From the NCBI GenBank assembly GCA_964607865.1, contig CAZSLZ010000123.1:1-9908 (forward strand): a stretch of 9,908 bases of DNA, in the 5' to 3' direction. The translations under genes and the position numbers were made by a program. The notes under the pieces were generated by a model that saw only the letters and a program-made list of their open reading frames with translations, made no database searches and was not told where the DNA came from. Source of the DNA: CAZSLZ01 sp964607865 (GTDB taxonomy: Bacteria; Vulcanimicrobiota; JAJTBE01; CAZSLZ01). Positions 5,747 to 9,908 of this stretch are shown here, piece by piece (the first letter of the stretch is position 1; each line of letters begins with the position of its first letter).

Positions 5747-6771
5747 AACAGGCACTGTATTACGAGAAGAAAGAAGATAAAAAAGTCAGGTGTTTTCTGT
5801 GCCCTCATCACTGTTTAATTAAAGACGGCGGAGTGGGGCTATGTAAAGCCCGGAAAAATTCAGATGGCGAACTTTATACCTTGAATTACGGAAGAATTTC
5901 CTCCGCTCATATGGATCCCATAGAAAAGAAACCCCTGTATCATTTTTATCCGGGTTCCTGGATAATGTCACTGGGAACTCTGGGGTGCAATCTGTCCTGT
6001 TCCTTCTGCCAGAATGCATCTATCAGCCAACTGCCCAAAGATAAATATGAGGGGTATTTCAAAGCCTACTCAAAAGAAGCTTCAGTTGAAGATATAGTTA
6101 AACTGATTAGAGATTCAGCCAGCAAGGGCAATATAGGAGCAGCTTACACTTATAACGAACCTTCAATATGGTATGAGTTCGTTTTGGAGTGTGCCAGGGA
6201 AATAAATAAAATTGGAATGAAGAACGTTCTGGTAACTAATGGTTTTTTGGAAGCTGAGCCTGCCCGTGAACTGTTTCCTTATATTGATGCTGCCAACGTG
6301 GATATAAAATCGATTAACCCCAAATTTTACACAAAATTGTGTGGAGGTAAACTGGAGCCGGTTTTAGAATATTGTAAGATAGCCAGGGATAGTGGTGTTT
6401 TGTTGGAAGTGACCAACCTTATAATTACCGGCGAAAACGATTCCGAAGAAGATTTATCGAACTTGGTGGGCTGGGTAGCGGAAAATCTGGGCAGAGATAC
6501 GCCTATCCATTTCTCGCGTTATCACCCCGATTATGAATTCAATGCTCCCCCCACCGATTCAAGGGTTCTTGCCAAAGCATATGAGTTGGGTATAAAGAAA
6601 CTCGATTATGTATATGTAGGCAACATCTGGGCGGATGAATGGAATGTAACCCGTTGCCCGAGTTGCCATAAGGTAATCATTGACCGATCTGGTTTCAAGG
6701 TAAGGAAGGTTGCGCTGGAGGACAAAAACCACTGCCAATATTGTCAGGCAGAGGTTAATATAGTTAACTGA
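5743..6771 (+). CDS. amrS: AmmeMemoRadiSam-system radical SAM protein (AmrS / PflA-like)
   Basis: The 342-residue product carries the radical SAM iron-sulfur motif CNLSCSFCQ with Cys82, Cys86 and Cys89, preceded by the family-typical HMDPIEKKPLYHFYPGS block. An N-terminal cysteine cluster (Cys17, Cys20, Cys24, Cys34) and two C-terminal CxxC pairs (305/308 and 331/334) could bind further metal, probably zinc or a second cluster. This layout fits the AmrS family, often linked to AMMECR1-like and Memo-like proteins; its substrate is not established as far as I know. It is often annotated as pyruvate formate-lyase activating enzyme, but no glycyl-radical enzyme is in this window. Neither the AmmeMemo A nor B partner is present here. 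ATG 5743 overlaps the truB stop by 4 bases and has AAGGAGA just upstream, so the two are translationally coupled. Confidence 0.92.
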   Translation: MKQALYYEKKEDKKVRCFLCPHHCLIKDGGVGLCKARKNSDGELYTLNYGRISSAHMDPIEKKPLYHFYPGSWIMSLGTLGCNLSCSFCQNASISQLPKDKYEGYFKAYSKEASVEDIVKLIRDSASKGNIGAAYTYNEPSIWYEFVLECAREINKIGMKNVLVTNGFLEAEPARELFPYIDAANVDIKSINPKFYTKLCGGKLEPVLEYCKIARDSGVLLEVTNLIITGENDSEEDLSNLVGWVAENLGRDTPIHFSRYHPDYEFNAPPTDSRVLAKAYELGIKKLDYVYVGNIWADEWNVTRCPSCHKVIIDRSGFKVRKVALEDKNHCQYCQAEVNIVN

Positions 6772-6792
6772 ACAGCCAGAAGGAGATAAAAA

Positions 6793-8397
6793 TTGCTGGG
6801 CTTGCGCCTTCGTTATCAGATTTCGGTTTTCCTGTTTCTTTTGTTTACCATGGTTGTTTCCGCAATGGTCTATTTCAATCTTACCATCCTGAACGATCAA
6901 CTGAATATTTTTGCCCATTATCAGGCACAAAATGAAGCCCGGCAGATAAATAACTACCTCCAGGAAACTGCTGCCACTGATTCATCTGTAAATGACATAA
7001 TGGAAGACAAGGCATCTTTCAATGGCTTCTTCAAGTTCTCAACTTCCTTTGAAGGGCTCAGAAATGTAGATTTGTATAAGCCCGATGGTGAATTAGTTTT
7101 TACCAGAAAATTTCGTGAAGATGTTCATATCGACAATGAAAAATATGTAGGCAGGGTTATTGAAAACAAGAAAACAGAATCAGTTACCTGGGCTGTGGAC
7201 AGAGTTACCGGAAGAGGTAAAGCGATTCAGAAATATGGCATTCTGGAAGCCAGGGAGTTGCTTCAGGATTTTTATTTTCCCATTAAAAACCGCCAGGGAA
7301 ACCTTATTGGAGTTCTTCATCTCAGTATGTTCCTTGAACGGGCAACCCGCCTGATGAGATTTTTCCTTCTGGGTAACGCATCACTGGCGCTTATATTTCT
7401 TCTCACAGCTTTCGTCATGATATATGTCTGGAGCGAAAATGCCATAAACAAACCAATAAGAAACCTTATAAAAGCCCAGGAAAGGCTGAGTCGTGGTGAT
7501 TTTGATGTCCAGGTGGACTTGAAGGTACCTTCCACCAATGAATTGTATGTAATTGCCAACTCTTTTAACGATATGGCCAGAGAAATTAAACAATATCAGA
7601 ACAAGTTAAAAAAGCAGGCCCATGAAATGGAAAAGGTCAACCAGCAATATAAGGAACTTAATGAAACCCTGGAACAGGAAGTGGAAAAGAAAACCCTGGA
7701 ATTAAAAGAGTTCTTTTCACTGATAACCCACGATCTCAAGATTCCCCTGGCGGCAGTCAAAGGTTATGCAAATTTGCTTAAAAAACCTAAAACCGGTGAG
7801 TTGAACCCCAAACAGGAAAAATTTATCAACTCCATAGAGCTTGCCACCGGCCAGTTGCTGAATATGGTTAAAAACCTTCTTGATTCGGTCAGATACGAAG
7901 ACGGGAGAGTTGAATACTATAAAGAAAATTTTGATCTGGAAAATCTGGTGGGGGAAGTCCAGGCTCATATTCACCCAATTATTGAAGAAAAGAATATTAA
8001 CGCATATATTTCCATTTCTCCCTGTTGTAAATGGGTTTATGGCGACAGAGGCAAGATAAACCAGGTTTTTTTGAATATTGTGAGCAATGCCATTAATTAT
8101 ACACCTTCAGGAGGAGATATCTATATAACCGCCGAGGAAAACGAAGAGTTTGTGGAGGTGCGAATCCGTGATTCTGGTAAGGGAATCCCGCCGGAACAAT
8201 TGTCCACAATATTTGAAAAATTTCAGCAGGTCCCCAATAAAGAAACCCCTTCTACAAGCCTGGGGCTGGGTTTATATATCGTAAAGAAAATTATTGAAGG
8301 CCATGGAACCAGGGTTTGGGTGGAGAGCACCCAGGGTAAGGGCAGCTCTTTCTATTTCACTCTGCCAAAAGGAAAGCCTCCGGCTGACCTGAATTAA
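6793..8397 (+). CDS. Membrane sensor histidine kinase (Cache-like sensor, HAMP, HisKA, HATPase_c)
   Basis: The start is TTG 6793, 7 bases after AAGGAG (6780-6785). Domain order in the 534 residues: membrane segment at about 11-31; an extracytoplasmic region at 32-185 whose end (FYFPIKNRQGNLIGVLHLS) looks like a Cache/PDC sensor; a second membrane segment at about 190-213; HAMP at about 214-268 (KPIRNLIKA ... ELYVIANSFNDM); a coiled coil at about 265-305; HisKA with phosphoacceptor His313 in THDLKIPL; and a HATPase_c domain with N-box NIVSNAINY (Asn432), G1 DSGKG (460-464), F-box FEKFQQVP and G2 GLGLYIVKK (491-499). All catalytic boxes are intact. It follows the radical SAM gene by 21 bases and precedes the response regulator by 24, indicating co-expression. 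The signal is unknown. Orientation in the membrane is inferred. Confidence 0.95.
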   Translation: MLGLRLRYQISVFLFLLFTMVVSAMVYFNLTILNDQLNIFAHYQAQNEARQINNYLQETAATDSSVNDIMEDKASFNGFFKFSTSFEGLRNVDLYKPDGELVFTRKFREDVHIDNEKYVGRVIENKKTESVTWAVDRVTGRGKAIQKYGILEARELLQDFYFPIKNRQGNLIGVLHLSMFLERATRLMRFFLLGNASLALIFLLTAFVMIYVWSENAINKPIRNLIKAQERLSRGDFDVQVDLKVPSTNELYVIANSFNDMAREIKQYQNKLKKQAHEMEKVNQQYKELNETLEQEVEKKTLELKEFFSLITHDLKIPLAAVKGYANLLKKPKTGELNPKQEKFINSIELATGQLLNMVKNLLDSVRYEDGRVEYYKENFDLENLVGEVQAHIHPIIEEKNINAYISISPCCKWVYGDRGKINQVFLNIVSNAINYTPSGGDIYITAEENEEFVEVRIRDSGKGIPPEQLSTIFEKFQQVPNKETPSTSLGLGLYIVKKIIEGHGTRVWVESTQGKGSSFYFTLPKGKPPADLN

Positions 8398-8421
8398 CTC
8401 ACCAAGGAGTTATTGATTAAA

Positions 8422-9096
8422 ATGAAAAGAATAAAAGTATTAATTGCTGATGATCACGGACTTTTCAGAGAAATGCTTTATCATACATTATCTGATGAGG
8501 AAGATATTGAAGTTGTAGGGCAGGCAGTGGATGGAATGGAAGCCATGGAGATGACTCGAAGGTATAAGCCTGACATTCTTTTATTGGATATATCCATGCC
8601 CCGCATGGACGGCATTGAGACTACCCAGAAATTGATAAGTGAAATGCCCCAGACTAAAATTGTGATTCTGACCGCTCATGATAATGACGAATATGTTTTC
8701 AAGCTCATAAAGGCTGGCGCAATTGGTTACTTGATGAAGGATACCTCATCAGAAGAAGTAGTAAATGCCATAAGGGTTGCTTTTTCTGGTGAATCTTTAA
8801 TTCAGCCCAGGGTGGCGCGGAAAATCATAAACAAGTTGTCCAACCTTCTGGATAAGAAAGAATCAAAAAAGGCCCGCCAATGCAAGAAATCGTTAGCCCA
8901 ACTCACCGAAAGGGAAAAAGAAGTTCTGGGGCTGGTGGGCCAGGGGCTCAACAATAAAGAAATTGCAGCCCAATTATTTATAAGCGATGCCACGGTAAAA
9001 ACCCATGTTATGAATTGCATGCACAAACTTAACATCAGGGATCGGGTGGAACTTGCCCTTTTTGCTGTGCAAACCGGATTGGCATCTCTGGAATAA
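8422..9096 (+). CDS. NarL/FixJ-type response regulator
   Basis: The receiver domain (about 1-120 of 224 residues) has the acidic pocket Asp10-Asp11, phosphoacceptor Asp56 (LLLDISMPRMDG), Thr84 (ILTAHD) and Lys106 (YLMKD). A linker rich in Lys, Ser and Leu follows (about 128-160). The C-terminal LuxR-type helix-turn-helix begins LTEREKEVLGLVGQGLNNKE and includes DATVKTHVMNCMHKLNI. The protein should bind DNA as a dimer when phosphorylated by the adjacent kinase. The start is uncertain: AAGGAG (8404-8409) lies 12 bases before ATG 8422 and only 3 before an in-frame TTG at 8413; I prefer the ATG because MKRIKVLIADDHG is a typical beginning for this family. The target genes cannot be named. Confidence 0.95.
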   Translation: MKRIKVLIADDHGLFREMLYHTLSDEEDIEVVGQAVDGMEAMEMTRRYKPDILLLDISMPRMDGIETTQKLISEMPQTKIVILTAHDNDEYVFKLIKAGAIGYLMKDTSSEEVVNAIRVAFSGESLIQPRVARKIINKLSNLLDKKESKKARQCKKSLAQLTEREKEVLGLVGQGLNNKEIAAQLFISDATVKTHVMNCMHKLNIRDRVELALFAVQTGLASLE

Positions 9097-9108
9097 TTTT
9101 AAATGGAT

Positions 9109-9908
9109 TTATTCGGCATATTCCAGCAGTTCCAGGTTTAGTTTCCCGGTTTTATAAACGCATTCCATGGCTTCCAGAATTCCCTCGGTATTAACCACGA
9201 CTGAACGGTTGTTTTCAGGTAAAAATGCATAGGTGGCAACCAGTGATTCAATATTTCCATCAAACAACAGCCCTATAACCCTGCCTTTCTGATCAAAGAC
9301 GGGAGAGCCCGAATTGCCTCCCAGGGTATCGCATGTAATTACACAATTCAAAGGTGTTTCAAGCCTGATGTCATTCTTGTGTTTCACAAAAGTGGGAGTG
9401 AGCCCCCAGTCTCCCTGGGGATTATCGAAGCTGAAGTATCTGTCAAACAGGCCATAAAAAGTGGTTTTGTGAGGGGCAAGAGTACCATTATAGGCATACC
9501 CTTTTATAGTTCCATAAGCCAGACGAAGGGTAAATGTGGCATCGGGGTATAAACTCTTTCCATAAAGCGCAAACCGTGCCTTGGCAAGTTTTTCCCTGGC
9601 TGAGGTCAATATGCTTTTTATTTTTTCGTTCCGCCATTCCCGCATTTCTCTTCTTAGAGGTTCAAGCTGAATGGCAAGCCGGATTAACGGATCATTCGAA
9701 GCCAGAATTTCTTCGGGTTTCCCTTCTATCAGTTTTTTTCTGAATTCCAATTCATCCAGCTGGGTATTTTCACCTAACCTAAGGGCTCTCTGATCAGTTG
9801 TTTTACCCGCCAGTAAAATTTTCACATAAGGATCTTCTTTACCCAGTTTTTGTAATGCCAATTCCATTTCCTGTTGAAAGACTGTGTATTCCAGGCTTTT
9901 TAAGCCGG
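9109..9908 (-). CDS. Family S46 serine exopeptidase (DPP7/DPP11-like), C-terminal part
   Basis: The frame is open to the window edge, so the N-terminal part (with the His and Asp of the triad) is missing; about 265 residues are visible, ending at TAA (complement of 9109-9111). The catalytic serine lies in TLGGNSGSPV (codon at 9310-9312), followed by DQKGRVIGLLFDGNIESL and NRSVVVNTEGILEAM, which together are characteristic of S46 dipeptidyl peptidases. These enzymes release dipeptides from oligopeptides, usually in the periplasm. An alpha-helical region rich in Arg, Lys and Glu (EPLRREMREWRNEKIKSIL) precedes the catalytic barrel, as in the helical insertion of the family. Specificity (hydrophobic or acidic P1) cannot be judged from this part. 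The gene converges on the response regulator with 12 bases between the stops and no terminator hairpin in the gap. Confidence 0.93.
   Translation of the reverse strand, partial: GLKSLEYTVFQQEMELALQKLGKEDPYVKILLAGKTTDQRALRLGENTQLDELEFRKKLIEGKPEEILASNDPLIRLAIQLEPLRREMREWRNEKIKSILTSAREKLAKARFALYGKSLYPDATFTLRLAYGTIKGYAYNGTLAPHKTTFYGLFDRYFSFDNPQGDWGLTPTFVKHKNDIRLETPLNCVITCDTLGGNSGSPVFDQKGRVIGLLFDGNIESLVATYAFLPENNRSVVVNTEGILEAMECVYKTGKLNLELLEYAE

Noticed and set aside
5743..6771. Pyruvate formate-lyase activating enzyme annotation
   Set aside because: The N-terminal cysteine cluster, the HMDPIEKKPLYHFYPG block and the C-terminal CxxC pairs fit the AmrS family, and no glycyl-radical enzyme is nearby.
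1..9908. tRNA, rRNA, CRISPR array, transposase or phage genes
   Set aside because: I looked for repeat-spacer periodicity, cloverleaf sequences and recognisable mobile-element proteins and saw none.

Overview
This window reads as one long, mostly co-directional chromosomal segment from an AT-leaning bacterium. The mix points to a Gram-negative-type anaerobe or facultative anaerobe: a family S46 exopeptidase, an exported protein with BamE/SmpA-like modules, a radical SAM protein of the AmmeMemoRadiSam (AmrS) family, and an NhaC-type antiporter. AGA, ATA and AAA codons are common. No single gene fixes the phylum; an uncultured candidate phylum is possible, but that is a guess.

Layout. (1) 1-390 is the 3' end of an unrecognised plus-strand gene, closed by a strong intrinsic terminator (394-431). 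(2) 431-1249 has no convincing intact gene. It holds two diverged copies of a dispersed REP/MITE-like repeat, an inverted repeat arm, a small palindrome, a second terminator-like hairpin (839-871) and a short minus-strand frame that may be a gene remnant, followed by an AT-rich leader. (3) 1250-9096 is a tightly packed run of eight plus-strand genes: an NhaC-family antiporter with an extra N-terminal extracytoplasmic domain; a small exported protein broken by a frameshift in a poly-A run; an AroQ-like protein with an altered active site; a BamE/SmpA-like exported protein; truB; an AmrS-type radical SAM enzyme; a membrane histidine kinase; and a NarL-type response regulator. Gaps run from a 29-bp overlap to 62 bp and no internal terminator is visible, so several are probably co-transcribed. 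(4) 9109-9908 is the C-terminal part of an S46 serine peptidase on the minus strand, converging on the response regulator with 12 bp between the stops.

How the genes relate. The kinase and regulator form an adjacent pair, although a HisKA-type kinase with a NarL-type regulator is not the commonest match. truB lies outside the usual nusA-infB-rbfA-truB setting and is translationally coupled to the amrS-like gene. I see no classical mobile element, CRISPR array, tRNA or rRNA. The most interesting points are the degenerate AroQ active site, the poly-A frameshift, the antiporter with a receptor-like N-terminal domain, and the repeat-rich island between two terminators. I do not see a clearly new multi-gene system.
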